Assembly: GCA_025200525.1 (NCBI GenBank)
Contig: CM045758.1
Span: 167,798,261-167,862,260 of the forward strand
Source: Camellia lanceoleosa
Taxonomy: Eukaryota > Streptophyta > Magnoliopsida > Ericales > Theaceae
Reading direction: 5' to 3'
Length of the DNA stretch: 64,000 bases
How positions within the stretch are numbered: the first letter of the stretch is position 1; every line of letters begins with the position of its first letter. The position numbers and the translations under genes are program-made. The notes beneath the pieces are model-generated. The model saw only the letters and a list, made by a program, of their open reading frames with translations. It ran no database searches and was not told the DNA's origin. Of this stretch, positions 47,519-60,100 are shown piece after piece.

Positions 47519-47788
47519 TCCAACTAGGCTCACCAAAATTGCTCAGTCATAGATTTCTCAAAGTAGGACAATCCTGCCAACCTACTTTGCTGAACTAATT
47601 AGCTCGATTAAAGATTTCTTAAAGTTGGACAATCCTACCAACCTACTTTGCCAAGCTATCTAATCGGGCAAAGATTTTTTGAAGTTGGACGATCTTGCCA
47701 ACCTACTTTGTCGAACTAACTAGCCGGACAAAGATTTTCCAAAGTTGGATAAACCTATTGACCTACTTTACCAAGCTAACCAGCTGGT
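47519..47788. repeat. 60-bp tandem repeat, about four copies
   Basis: ACCTACTTT occurs at 47580, 47641, 47701 and 47761, with AAAGATTTTCAAAGTTGGAC and AACTAACTAGCTCG between; spacing 60-61 bp. Confidence 0.9.
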
Positions 47789-47978
47789 GTAGCTCAATTT
47801 TTTTGCGCCCCTTTCGGAAGGCGAAATATAAACCTTATAGTTCAAATTCTCGCGGTTCTGAATCTAATCTCACAAGTACAATATGAAATTGATAAACACC
47901 AAAGAGTCCAAATCCGGCAAATCTTTTAAAAAATTGATTTTGAATCAAATTGCTAAAAATAGATTGCTTTGCCAGATA

Positions 47979-47989
47979 CAGAGTCGCCA
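47979..47989 (-). other. PBS-like site next to the Tat-type LTR
   Basis: The minus strand reads TGGCGACTCTG, 11 bp beyond the LTR end. Tat/Ogre-type elements commonly have a TGGCGACTC-like PBS here. The tRNA was not assigned from sequence alone. Confidence 0.6.
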
Positions 47990-48000
47990 CCTAAATATTT

Positions 48001-51000
48001 TGTTTTGGGAAAATTTAGGAAACCCATGACTCGTGCCAAAGGCCACGTGTCCATCATCACCAAGATTGTCTCAGCTTGGGAACTTAGGTACGAGAGAGGA
48101 AGTTCATGAATGCATTTGAGCACCCCCGCTCGCCCGATCAAAGATCGGCCTCTACTAATCATGATATGAATCTTATTTATGTTATATGTTCTTGTTTCGA
48201 TTATTAGGCTAATATTGCTATGTGATGTGCACATACACAAGTATAGACTAACTTTGCAAGAATTGAAACATTTGATTTATGTTTATTTTGAAAATTGTTT
48301 CGAATATGTACCACTTGAAAAAGTGATCGCATATGAACATTAACCAAATTATTCCAATTCAAGCAATAAGCCTTCATCCATAAGTATTCAAGTAGTTTAT
48401 CAATTAAGCAATTAACCTCATGGCAAGCATGCTAGACATGGCAAAAATGGCAATCACACTCATGCAATTATGCTAAAGCGAGTAAAGGCTCACCTAGTAC
48501 TCAAAGCCAAAAGAGAAATGAGTTAGAAAAATGCATGATCCTAACGTATGCGATATGACTAATGCAACACATGTGATGTGCAATCTAAATAAACTCGGCT
48601 ACTTAACATGGCATATGAGTCAATGAAATAGCATGCGGTTTAAGCACGTATTTAAAGAAATATTTAAGCTAACAATGCAGATAGAATGATGAATCGAGTC
48701 TCGGTGCATGCAATACAAGTGGATGCAAACATGAAGAATGCTAATTGAAACATGATGTCCCTAAACTAACCATTGTAAGCTAATAAATAAAAAGGAGAAA
48801 GATGTAGGGTTGGAAGACATACACATTATTACATTACGTTTTCATGAAAGAGAGTCTGAATGAATAAACTAAGGTAATTAACTAACTAATTAAAGCTAAG
48901 CTAATTATTACAAAACAAATGAAATTAGCTAAACTACTTAAATAATTATTACAACACAATAAATCAACTAACTATTCTAATTAACTAACTAATTACAAAA
49001 TGAAATTGAATAACTAATTAACTAACTAATTAGTTACAACATTCTACAAAATTAATTAGCTACAACTAATTAATTACAATAAAAAAACTTAGCTAAGTAC
49101 TTAAACTTTAAATAAGCTTGGAATGCGAGGGATGCTCATGCACGTGCTCAGTTTTCACTCGAAAAGCAACTGTTTTGCTTCTGGAGAGCCTCTAATGCAC
49201 AATAGAACACCAACACTGCTGCTCACTCTGCTCTGCCTTACAAACTCACAGCTGAATTTTGCACCAGTGGCCGGCCAGCCAGTGATGAGGACTGTCGGCC
49301 ACCAGTGATGGCCAGCCGCCTATCAAAGGTGGTCTGCTGGCCACCTGCTAGCCATGGAAAGTGACCTTCTGGCCACTGCTACCTAGTTCTCCTTGCTACA
49401 ACAGAGAACAAATAGAGCATGCATAGGGTATTTTCAAGGATTTTTTTGTACAACTCACTCCTCATTTTCATGAACAAATCAAAGGAGTAGTGAGCTTGGT
49501 TTATAAACCTATCAACTCAAGCAATTTCATTGCATCATGGCTCATGAAACAAAGTGTGCAATTTCAATAAATGCAATAAAATGAGACTCTCAAAACCACC
49601 TCCCTATCATGGAAGATCAAGGGAAGTAGTGACCTTGGAAACTTGAACCATTTCATCACTAATGAGTATGAAATGCCTCAAGCTTCCATGTGTTCAATTA
49701 ACGTCCCATTGAACACAACCAAATTATTATCTTGCACCCTTTTTAGCCTCAAGTTTTAATTACTCCATTTTAATTACCAACCATTCTTTAATGAATTGAG
49801 TCCAAAGAGTGAGTTTAAGTTCTCTAATGGAAAGAGGGCTCAAACCAAAAGTTGTCTTAGGTATGAAAGAGACATCATGTCGTTGGTAATAAACCCCCTA
49901 AGGGATTAAACCATTAAGTATGACATCTCAATCTCATGCTTTAAATAAACTAGTTGTTTGAACCACTTTCAAAGAAAAACAAAAAGCCAAGAAAGGAGGG
50001 AGGTTGTAGAGATTATTAGTACTGAAAATGAGTGAGAAAAGCATAAATAAATGCTATCAACTTAAACAAGATGGTGCCTAAGCCCTAGAACACCAAACTC
50101 ATGAGGACTATTACACTACAAGCATGTAAAACAAAGCTTAAATGCAAACAATAGCCCAAAACAGTGCTAAAACAAGTTAAAATAAGTCCTAAAATATGTT
50201 GAAATTAAGCTAAAAATAGCTAGACTAAAATGCTAAAACATGGCACCAACTAGGCGAGTAAGCAAGATATAAGGAGGGAAGGCTAACCCCTCCAAATTTG
50301 AACTTCAAAACATGATTTTGGCCACTAAAAAAGCTCTAAAAATCAATGCTTAAAATCTCAAAAAAAGATAGTAAAAGGGTGAGAAACACAAGAACAAAGG
50401 CCTCCAAAACAAGGTACAAAGAAGGGCTATCAACCCCTCAACCTTTAATGACCTTAAACCCAAGCTTCAGCTAAAAAAACATAGAGTTTTGACAGCCCAA
50501 AACAATGAAAAAATAGTAGGAATAATAGTAGAGAAAGCAAGCAAATAGGTAAAGCCTTATACCTCTTGAAGAGAAGAAGCAATTCCAAGCAACAAAACCA
50601 AGTAAACACACCCTCTAGAGCTTAAACCAAGCTCAAAAGTACCTCAGCTCAAAGATGGTGAGATTTGGTTAAGGGTGTATAGGCAAAGGTTGAAGATTTG
50701 TAGGCAAAAGTGTAAAGATTTGGTAGAGGGAGGGAGAATTGTAGAGAGAGGAAAATTTTTGATCTCAAAATTGTCTAACCCTAAAACATGAGAAAGGGGC
50801 CTCCTATATATTGAAAACATGAAACTCTCTCAAGGAGATCTAGCTCTATACGTTGCGACAGATGCATGCATTTATACAAACAGCTGGCACAGCTGGCATA
50901 AAATATCTGCAAAATACACTGGTGGCCAGCAGCCCAAAAGTGATGGCCGGTAGCCTCTAAAAGTGGCCGATAGGCCACCAAAAGCTGCAGGCTTGAAAAA

Positions 51001-51160
51001 CCAAGGCTTGGTCCAAAATTGAGGCAACAAGGGTGCAGGGTTTGAAAATTGTGGCATTCCGCTGAGGACTTCGAGCACTTGGCAAGCATAAAAACTCATC
51101 ATCGGGTGTACATGCGAGGACGTCCAAGTCGTAAGGGCTGTCAAAAATGGGGTGTCTACA
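48001..51160 (-). repeat. LTR of a Tat/Ogre-like Ty3/gypsy element, about 3.16 kb
   Basis: On the minus strand it begins TGTAGACACCCCATTTTTGA, a start typical of Tat-type LTRs, preceded by a PPT, and ends CCCAAAACA at 48001, followed by a PBS-like site. It has a TATA box at 50805-50811. Inside are GGCCGGCC-like motifs in two places (49260-49370 and 50920-50990) and a stretch of AATTAACTAACTAATTA-type simple repeats (48870-49080). There is no coding capacity. Confidence 0.75.
50805..50811 (-). promoter_or_regulatory. TATA box within the Tat-like LTR
   Basis: The minus strand reads CAATATATAGGAGG about 350 bp into the LTR, followed by a CT-rich leader (CCTCTCTCTACAATTCTCCC). It is a likely U3/R boundary promoter. 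Confidence 0.55.
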
Positions 51161-51175
51161 GCTACCCCTCTTTGA
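51161..51175 (-). other. Polypurine tract of the Tat-like element
   Basis: The minus strand reads TCAAAGAGGGGTAGC immediately before the LTR start TGTAGACACC, so the LTR acts as a 3' LTR for internal sequence to the right. Confidence 0.75.
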
Positions 51176-53280
51176 CGAAACTCAGAGTCATAAAATGACG
51201 TGAGTAAATGTTAAAGCCTAAAGACGACCCATTTTGGCAAGGCCGTAAGACTTGGACAAACAATCAAGACATAAATAAATGGTTGTGCCCGCAGGCTGCC
51301 TACATATCCTTTTGTAAGGAATCAAACTAGCATAGCTTTTAGGCAAGATGCAAATGATATGCACAATGCAAATAATAGATAATGTAACGACATAATCAAA
51401 CCATAAGCAGTGCTTACCACACAAATACCATAAAGGATGGGGATGCAAAACAAACTACGTTTAACACAGAAAAGAAGTGGGCACAACCAAACGACGCCTA
51501 ACACAGGCTAAGTGCCTACATCCTCAATACTGGCCTCAACGCAGCATGGATGTTTACACATAATAGAACCATGTTTTAATGTAAAAGGGTGTGAGCACAT
51601 GCAAAACTATGTGTTTCGTAGAAAGAGAAAGAGTACAAGTAATTGGGTGGTATGATATATGTAAGGAATGATCTGCTGGGGAAAGAAAATGATCTTAAAT
51701 GCTGAATGCAACAAAACAAAACACAATGCAGGGATGCAATGAATAAAAAGCGCAGGACAAACCACATTTTACCTAGAAAAGGCATGGACACAAAACAGAC
51801 CACGTTTAACACAGAAAAGGTGCCGACACCCTCAATACTGGCCTTAGTGCAACATGGATACTTATACATGACAGAACCATGTTTCAACGAGGGAAAGGTA
51901 TGAGCACATGCCAAATAAAGCTTAACATGGAAAGGATGTAGGCGATAAAATGGTATGATGTAATGGATGTAATGGATAATGTAGTAAATGAATATGGGGA
52001 CATACTCCAACCATGCTGGAATCGTAAAAGGAGGAAGAACAAATCGCAAACACGCTGAAATCATGTGAGGAAGGGAACACTTAAACCACGCTGAAATCGT
52101 GAGAAGAGGTCTTGAGAAAACCACCCAGGGTCACGTTCCACGCGTGTTGAGATAAATTCCAAACACTTTGAAATCGTGTGAGGAAAGGAACACTCAAGCC
52201 ATGTTGAAATTGTGAGAAGAGGTCCTGAGACGAAACGATGGATGCAAAGAGTATGATGAGATTGTGCGATAGATGCACAAGAAATGTAGTAAACAAACAA
52301 AGAAGCACTTTAGAAAGTACCTCATGAGGTGAGTGGCAATAAACCGCTCTACTCTGACGGGGATCTCCCCTTTGTGTTCTTCGAACTCTTACCTTTAACT
52401 CACAGTTCAAAGGCCCTCAAATGTTGACAAGGGATAACCTTTGCATGTAGAAGCCACGGATGCCACTTTTCTTCCTGATCATATTCACAACTTTCCCTAT
52501 TCTCCAATGGGGTGACAGATTATGTTGGTTCAGTATCTAGAATTGAGGTGTACACATGCCATCTTAATCTATAGGGCTACCATATAGATTTCAAGCCAGA
52601 GATACACCCCTGGGTATTTAAACTAGACTCTAGTCTTGGAAATTCCAAACCTTTATGTGCTAGGCATTGCCATTCGAACTCTAGTTTTCACCATCGCAGT
52701 TGGTCTCCTAGGAACTCATTGCAAACACAGCCAAGATGCCTTTGACAGGGAATGGTGTTCGGGGATAACACTTTGATTGCCATTCTGGCTTGAAGCAGGC
52801 TTAAGCTTGAGCTTGAGCTTGAGGTAGAGGTACACTCATACTATGGAGAAAAGACAAGGCCTGAGTAGGTGCATCTGGAATGCAATCTCGGAAATTGCTG
52901 AAGTTGAAACAAACTCAGCTGCTCCAATTTTCCCTCTTTTTCTTTTGCTTTGCAGTTCGGAACCTATGTAGCTTTAGATAGGTCCTTGTTCTATTGCTCT
53001 TTTTTTTGATCAAGGGTAGACCCTGTAGTTTTTGAAAGAAAAAAAAAATCTGTTTTGTACATCATGTTGGAAATGATAGAGCACTCTGAGTACAAAACGA
53101 TTTATTTTTGAAATTGAAACCAAGAATGAATTCTTAATCGGGTATTGAGCCTATGACTGACCACAATCAAAACAACTCAACAAAGGAAAAGCAAAGTAAA
53201 ACAATCTAAACACATCTATTTACACGAAAAACGACTCAAAACAAGAGTCGAGACAAACAAAAACAACAAACACAACACTA
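51176..53280. other. Internal non-coding region of the Tat-like element
   Basis: No reliable coding frames. The motif CACGCTGAAATCGTGAGAAG and variants recur at about 52011, 52052, 52088, 52169 and 52200. Two stretches near 51420-51560 and 51750-51910 share GGGGATGCAAAACAAACTAC-like and TCAATACTGGCCTCAACGCA-like sequence. Confidence 0.5.
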
Positions 53281-53289
53281 AAATGTTTA

Positions 53290-53660
53290 CCACTGGTAGG
53301 AGACCTCTCAGTTTATGGGAGTCCACTGCTTCTCTAGGTATTATTTCCTACCCTTTCTTATTTGTGATTCTCGCATCACTTTGGCACTCAATCTCTTTTT
53401 CTTTGAAAAGCCCTTTCCTCACTTTTTCTCTCATCGCACATCTCTCTATTCTTTAATCTCATTTATTTATTTTTAATCCCTTCCTAGGTGTGGTTGATGG
53501 ATAAGTTGGAAGTTGTGGACCTTATGGGGGGTTCGGATATCCTGCTCTATTTCCAGTTCATGCTTCGCACTTGGCTTGATAACTCACTACTTGAAGGATG
53601 AAAGAGTTTTTGGCCTCTACTACTAACCTCAGCTGTGCCCTTTCTGGCAAGTACGTTGAT
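53290..53660 (+). pseudogene. Fragment of the DUF7745-like retroelement gene
   Basis: This matches 63435-64000 further right. It has an exon end with donor (TCTCTAG|GTATTATTTCC), an intron with CACATCTCTCTATTCTTTAA and TTCCTAG, then an exon reading WLMDKLEVVD. Most of the exon is deleted relative to the longer copy; the end reappears as TTCGCACTTGGCTTGAT...ACTCACTACTTGAAGGATGA. It lies antisense to the gag-pol remnants, between pol and the 3' LTR. Confidence 0.7.
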
Positions 53661-55092
53661 AACGGGAAAAAGACAGAAAACCTGACTCGACTGTGCCCCT
53701 AGTTCATCATTTTGACCATTTTTTGTTTTTTAGCTTTTTGTTAAAACAATTTTGACCAACATAAGAGTTAGATTAACATGCTTGTTTGACTTTCTGCTTT
53801 GAAATCATGTAAGTAAGGCTATGAGCACTGAAAATTTTCCTTTTTGGGTCCAAACACTACTAGAAACCGTGAAGTTTTAATTTTTGAGCTCAAAAAGTGG
53901 TTAAATGTTTTAAAAATTTAACCCATAATTTTCTCTAAATCCACTTCACCACCATACCTCTTTCGGATAGTTAATGAGATATATATTATTTATAGTATAT
54001 ACACTCAATATTAATAGAAAAGTATATGTATAAATAAATATATTTATTAAATATAATCAAGTAAATATATATATCTTGGCTATAAAATTTTTTTTTTTTC
54101 AAATAATGCTATCAAATATTAATTTTGTGTCGCCAATGGTGTGCACTAAAAGGTTTAAAAATGGCCTAGTTTTGGAAAAATGGAATAATTTTCAAGAGAA
54201 TTAGTCAACCTCATTAAAAATCCTCAAAATTGTTTGCAAATGGCCACTACCAGACCAATGAGGAATTAACTCTTGAGATGCGCAACTCCATATCTGAATT
54301 TGAATTCTCTTGCAGCTGAATCCTTCTAACGGAATAGACAATCGATTTTGAACGAAGATGAACACGAAGATGAGCCAATTTGCACTTGGATAGGATAGCC
54401 GATTTGAACAAGGGTAAGCCAATCAACATGGATGAGACAAGTAGATTGAAAAATGGTTGGGGGCTGAACTTCAGGATGAAAGATGGAAATCAAGCTGCAC
54501 GTAGTTCTGGGGGTTAAGGTGCACTCGGGTATTAATACTCTCCTTTTACACTCTAACTTTTGCCAAAGCCGCCATTCCGAGTTTTCAACCTTGTGAGCTC
54601 TATTTTTCCTTTTCATTTTTCTTTCTTCTTATTTTCTTTTCTTTTTTGTTCTTTGTTTCCATTTTTTCATTTTTGTTATTTTTTCATTTTTTTTGGTCTT
54701 GCTCTAACTTTTGCCTGGGTCACCCTTCCGGGTTTTCGGCCCAGTGAGCCTCTTAAAGATAGAAAAGTTTAACTTGTCCATCTTAATTGGTCGTAGGATC
54801 TCTAAGCTATTTGAATCCAGGAGAATGGCTGTTGTTCACTGATGATGTAGGAGCCCATCCAATCGGGTCTGAATTTGCCCCTAGTGTTGTGAATAGGAAC
54901 TCGATTGTCCTTTCAGCAATAAATTTTCTTCTCTCAGATTCTGGGATTTAGCTTTCTTGCCGATCTCCAATAGCTTAAGAAATGACCCAATTTTAAATCT
55001 TTGAGTACATCTGACCTTTTTGCCCCTAGTTCAAGGGTTGTTTTAAATCCGGCCATGCAAGCCTCCTTTGATCACATCTAACCTTATTACCC
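53661..55092. other. Internal region of the Tat-like element, no gene recognised
   Basis: A direct repeat at about 54551 and 54702 (CTCTAACTTTTGCC..., then CCTTCCGGGTTTTCGGCCCA) is seen. In an intact element pol sequence would be expected here on the minus strand, so RT palm to integrase appears deleted. Confidence 0.5.
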
Positions 55093-55401
55093 TTAGTTCA
55101 AGGGCTGCTTTGAATTCAGCCATGCACGCCTCACATTGTGGTTGATTGTTGAACATTCTGAATCAAGGTTCAAGGTTTGCAAGCAAAGGGGTCGAGTCTT
55201 AAAGCTGAGAGTGATCCTATGTTGTACAATTTTAAGATCAGTTCCAGGTATGTCTTTGTAGAACCACATAAAATATTTTTGAAATTCTTTTAATAAAGCG
55301 ACTAGTCGCTCATGTTCTTCTGAAGACAATGTAGAGCTAATCTGGATCAAGCTAGGATCCTTCTCAGTACTCACATTAACAGACATGATCTCATTCATCA
55401 A
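55093..55401 (-). pseudogene. pol: RT N-terminal fragment of Tat/Ogre-like pol
   Basis: The minus-strand frame has LIQISSTLSSEEHERLVALL, KEFQKYFMWFYKDIPGTDL and VQHRITLSFKTRPLC. In the Tat/Ogre lineage this pattern (SSSLSPEE...LLKEY...FAWSYKDMPGLD...VHRL) directly precedes the RT palm. The palm, with its YxDD box, is absent to the left, so the fragment is truncated. It supports the gag fragment upstream being part of the same element. Confidence 0.82.
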
Positions 55402-55847
55402 GGGCTTAACAAGCCTCTCTTCCTCTCAGTTGATCAAATTTTTGCAAATCCCAAGAAATTCCTTCCTCTTTGTTTTCACCACAGTTTTGGAAACAATTTT
55501 GATAAAAAACTTTGGTCAATGCAATGATTTAAAGGCACAATAGAAGTAAGTGGAAAAGTACTGTCATTTCATTCAAATCTTTTGGCGCAATTGGCTCAAT
55601 GGTAGAAACAGACTTAAAGAGTGAAAAAGACAAACAGAACACGACAGTGATGTGATGTTCGAGTTAACACGTCCAAAATCACCTGACTCTAACATAACAA
55701 GATTGACTCAAAACAACAAGACTGACTCAATACCCAAGTCTGAAAGTAAATAAACAGCATTTTCAAAGTGCTAAAAAGTGCGTGCCATCCACCACATTTG
55801 GAGTAAAATGAGCGCCATTAGTAGGTGGTTCCTCCCCGATCACATAG

Positions 55848-56626
55848 TCACATTATCCCCCAGTTCATCGATCCAGTGCTGATATACTTTGTAGGACCTG
55901 GCAGAGTGATGACCTTATTGTCAATCAGATCTTGAACTTCATGGTGAAGATGAAAACAACCGTTAGTGCCATGGCCGGTTTGTTGATGGAACACACAGTA
56001 CTTGGTAGCATTATATTTGGATGGAAAGGGATCAGGGGGAGGTCGAGGTTTAAGGGGTTTGAGATGGCCTTGTCTTATGAGGACTTGGAGAGCTTTGGAC
56101 AAGGTCATGTAAAGGGGATTAAAGGTGCGGTTTCCAGTCCTGCCAAGGTTGACAGAGGGGTTGGCAGGTGTTGATTGCGTGTGATGACCTCTTATGGGTG
56201 TAGGATTGGAGCTAAAAGAGGTGTTTCTGGCACGACAGCCCTTTCATGGTTTATTCCTGGATTCAAAATGCTCCCAACCTGAGCGACAAAAGTGTTATAC
56301 ACAGTCTTTGTAATAATTGCAAGCACTTGCTGTTTGTTTAGCCCTTTGCCCTTCAAAGCCTCAATAGCCCATTGAAGCTGTTCATAAGGATCAATACTTG
56401 CCTCGGTCTTATTCTTGCCCCTTGCCTCCACTTTGCCAAGGGATTGGGTCACTATATCGGAGTAGAGCCCAGTTGTTGACATGTCATCACCCAGACTTGA
56501 GATAGCTTCAGGTTGGCCATTTTCAATTGCAACTCGCCCTAAGATTGGGGAGCTTTTTGGCATGAAATTTCTAGCATGTGATGTGGTCGATGATGGAGCC
56601 AAAATCCCAAAGGCTAAATCTGCCAT
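55848..56626 (-). pseudogene. gag: gag fragment of Tat/Ogre-like element with zinc-knuckle-like motif
   Basis: Two minus-strand frames. 56626-56192 starts MADLAFGILAPSSTT and includes DPYEQLQWAIEALKGKG. 56108-55848 carries LSKALQVLIRQGHLKPLKP and the Cys/His motif KYCVFHQQTGHGTNGC, followed by HHEVQDLIDNKVI. The C-x2-H-x3-H-x4-C-like motif with a following LI block is typical of gag-pro in Tat-lineage elements. The central capsid domain seems to be missing between them. It lies in the same orientation as the RT fragment at 55093. Confidence 0.8.
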
Positions 56627-56839
56627 TGTTCTCTAAAGATCTTCAATCATGCTCATTAGCTCAGAAGTAGTAGGTTTATGGGTTTGAGATGATTGGGGTT
56701 CAAGTGCATCCATTATACACAAGTTCGTGCTTTCTGGAATGAACACCTCAGGCTTAGGTAAATGGATCAGGGTGATGTATATGCTGGGGTTGTAGGTGGA
56801 TGGTAGTGTATGGATTAGGTTGAGTTGTGAAGATGATGG

Positions 56840-56910
56840 GTTAGTAGTGGTCTGAGGTCCTTTTGGTGGACCTCAAGATTTTTGCAAAGGACCTCAAACC
56901 ACCACTAACC
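56840..56910. repeat. Imperfect inverted repeat (hairpin) between gag and PMD gene
   Basis: GGGTTAGTAGTGGTCTGAGG with TCCTTTT at the left faces AAAGGACCTC with AAACCACCACTAACCC at the right, separated by about 20 bp. The stem is about 25 bp with a few mismatches. Confidence 0.88.
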
Positions 56911-57153
56911 CAACAACCCTTGCAAAAATTTTGTTTGAAACCCTCTTGATCCTCCATTTTTTGAACTGAACAAAATTTGATTTGGTGAAGTTTTGAGCTT
57001 TCTCTTGGTTTTCTTAACTCTTCACACATTTTCTTTTTCCCTCTTGGAGCTTCCCCCCTCTTGGTCTTCTCTCTCCTAGGGTTTGTATTTTGAGGTTTTC
57101 TACCCATTCTTACTTATCACCCTACTTTTTGTTCACTTTTTCATCTCCTCTCT

Positions 57154-60100
57154 ATGGCTAGTGACGAAGTACCTATTCTCAACCCTACCGCAGGTATCGG
57201 TGCTGCCCTTGGTGCAGACATGGACGCCGAGGAGGATACTGCATTGCTTTTTCTTGCCGAAAGGCCCTTTGATACGGCTATATACCAACCGCATACACAT
57301 GTGCCACCCGCAGGCGGCATCTTGAGCTTTGAGGGCTTCATCCCAGGGCTAGATGAGGACACTCTACTGCAAGAGCCCATGGAGCATGTATCTGCCGACG
57401 TCTCCACGGTACATAACTTTTTTCCTTATTTTACTTTGCACACATGTTGAAATGTTGAAATTGATGAACAAACCACTCGTCTTTGTTGTACATATACTGA
57501 TAAAACTTCTAATTGATAGGTGATAGCCAGGAAGATAGGCAGCTATGGTTCTATATCTGGCCCTCAGCATTGGTATGAGCGACTTCCAGCAGAGGTCCGC
57601 ACTTTAGTTAATGCTGCTGGCTTTGGGCCCTTCTGTTCTGGGCTTCTACAGATGAAGGCCGAGTCTTGGTTTTATAGGGCCCTGGTAGAGAGATGGTGGG
57701 ACACCACTGACTCATTCCACTTCTCTTCGACCGAGGAGATGACGCTGACCCTAGACGACTTCTCGATGCTGACCGGTTTGCGGGTTAGGGTCAATGGCCC
57801 AATCCCCTTTGATCCGGATATGACCCAGTGGAGAGTTGCATAGCTCTAGCCTCTCGGGGCAATCTCAGACACCACTAGCCATGGGATGGTGCGCTACAGC
57901 TGGTTCTTGGAGCATTTTTTCGGCACTCAGCCAGCTACTGCAAATAAGGTTGCCTAGTACACTAGCGGCTTCCTCATATACTTTCTGGGTACTACTCTAT
58001 TTGCGAACAGGGAAAATACCGTGGGGTTATACATTCTAGGGGCATCGGTACACCTTCCTTAGGTGGTGGAGTACGATTGGGGTGGCGCCGGCCTAGCCAC
58101 TTTATACTATTACATGAGCTCTATCTTCCGCCGCAAGGCGGATTCACTTGGCAGCTACTAGAGGGTTTATGAGGTATACCCTACACTCACTTTTTTGATA
58201 TGCTTTACATTCTGTTCACTGTTGCATTTCTTATTCATCTGATCTATTTTTTCATGTCTTCTATTTGTCTTTTGTTTGCAGCTTTGGGTTTACAAATATT
58301 TCGCTTCCTTGGCTCCAGTCCTAGTGAGGCCGATCGAGTTGTCAGTACCCCGTTCCCAGCACTATAACTCGCGGTTCAAGCGACACCGCCTTGTAGATTG
58401 AACCTTCCTGTACTTCCACAGCTTCTTTGACACGATCACGGCGGACCAGGTAACAAAATACCAGTCTTTAGCTGTTAGCTATTATAAGCATATTACACTT
58501 TTCCACACTACATAGTCATTCTCATGCTGTTGCTTCTGTACCATATTGCCATTCTCATACTGTACTAATTTCTACACTGACTTCTGATTGCACTAACATC
58601 TGACATTGCATTGCCATCTAACACTGTACTGATTTTCTCATCTGACACTGCATTGATTTTCTCATACTGCACTAATTTTTGTAGGTTGACTGGCAACCTT
58701 GGGAGGGCACTTCCCAGGTGTCGAGGATGACCTACGTTGCTGCCTGGCATGTCTCTACAATGAGGATTCTGTTCAAGGGCCACTTTGGCTGTGCATATTA
58801 CCTGGGAGAGAGGTTCATCAGCCAGACGTGGGGCGTTGCTGACCCCGATATTCCACATCCTCCTCCTCCCGACATGAGGGTAGTGGATGATCTACAAGAC
58901 GGTCCTGAGCTCAACTTCTTGATGATAGGTGAGGACGACGATCGTCATCATGAGCCTGGCAACTTCACTACAACCCGCCCCTATGGGTTTAGCATCGTAA
59001 CCAGCTAGTAATCCAAGATTACCGAAGGCCTGCTTAACAGTAAAAAAGTAATTTAGAGTACAGGGGCTGGCGGAAGCCAATACAGTAATTAAAAGATGTC
59101 CAATGAGCTGTGACAGTCTGTATGCAAAAAGACTTTTCATACATATGTACAGTCAGTACCAAAACAGTATGCACAGTATTTACAATCATCCAGATCAGGG
59201 ACTTGATCCCTATTAAGACAGTACAGTACAAAAACATTCAGTCTATATAGATCAGAAACAAAAAGGAGAAAACTAAACGACCCCAAATAGCCTCGGCTTT
59301 AATAGGCTCGGAACCTTGTAGTGAGGCACATAGGTTGGCTTGACAAAACAAGAACTTGCCTAACGCCCCTAGCAGTGGTCCGATGCTTGAACACCTACAT
59401 ATATATATATATATATAAGTAGTGAGCTAAAGCCCAGTGAATAACATAATGCGTAAAGAGGTTAAGAATGAATGTCCTTTCAGTATTGAAAACAGTTATT
59501 TCAATCAGTATATCAGTTACTCAGTCATAGCAGTCATATGTGGTACATCCAATAGCAAAACAGTACAGTAGGTCTAGACAGATCGAACAGTCAGTTGATA
59601 GCCATTATATCAGTAAACAATAGTGGTTCCAACATGGGAACCGACAGAGATCTCTATGACAGTAGTAGTATAGTACAGTAACAGTAGGTTGCTAAGGATG
59701 CCACAATACAGTTCACAATTAGGACATCATTCAATCAGTAACAGTATCATTTCAGAAAACAGTACAGTTTAATTGTTCAGAAGATAATCATTATTAAACA
59801 TATCTTTACAACATTGTTATTCACAGAGTTCTAGGCTACAGATAAGCTAGTACGCGTCTCCGGATGCCAACCCTACACAGTTACAGAATGAACACACACT
59901 AAGTTACACAGTTGGAAAATAATAACTTAATCCCTAATTTGCCTCGGTGTGGTTCTACATTAATATCCTCCTTAAGATGCCTTAAACATGTCCTAGGAAT
60001 GCCTAGAATGGAAAGAGGATGCAAAGATGCACTTTTAAACACTTGACAAAATTTTCAAAAAACAGGGGTCACGCTCGAGCGGACATGCAGACAAAGGGTC

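Noticed and set aside
50781..51504. Cys-rich minus-strand frames of 60-102 aa
   Set aside because: They lie in the Tat-like LTR and adjoining PPT region; no family resemblance.
51576..52410. Minus-strand frames up to 182 aa rich in Phe/Ser/His
   Set aside because: They fall in repetitive non-coding internal sequence of the Tat-like element; no recognisable retroelement or host domain.
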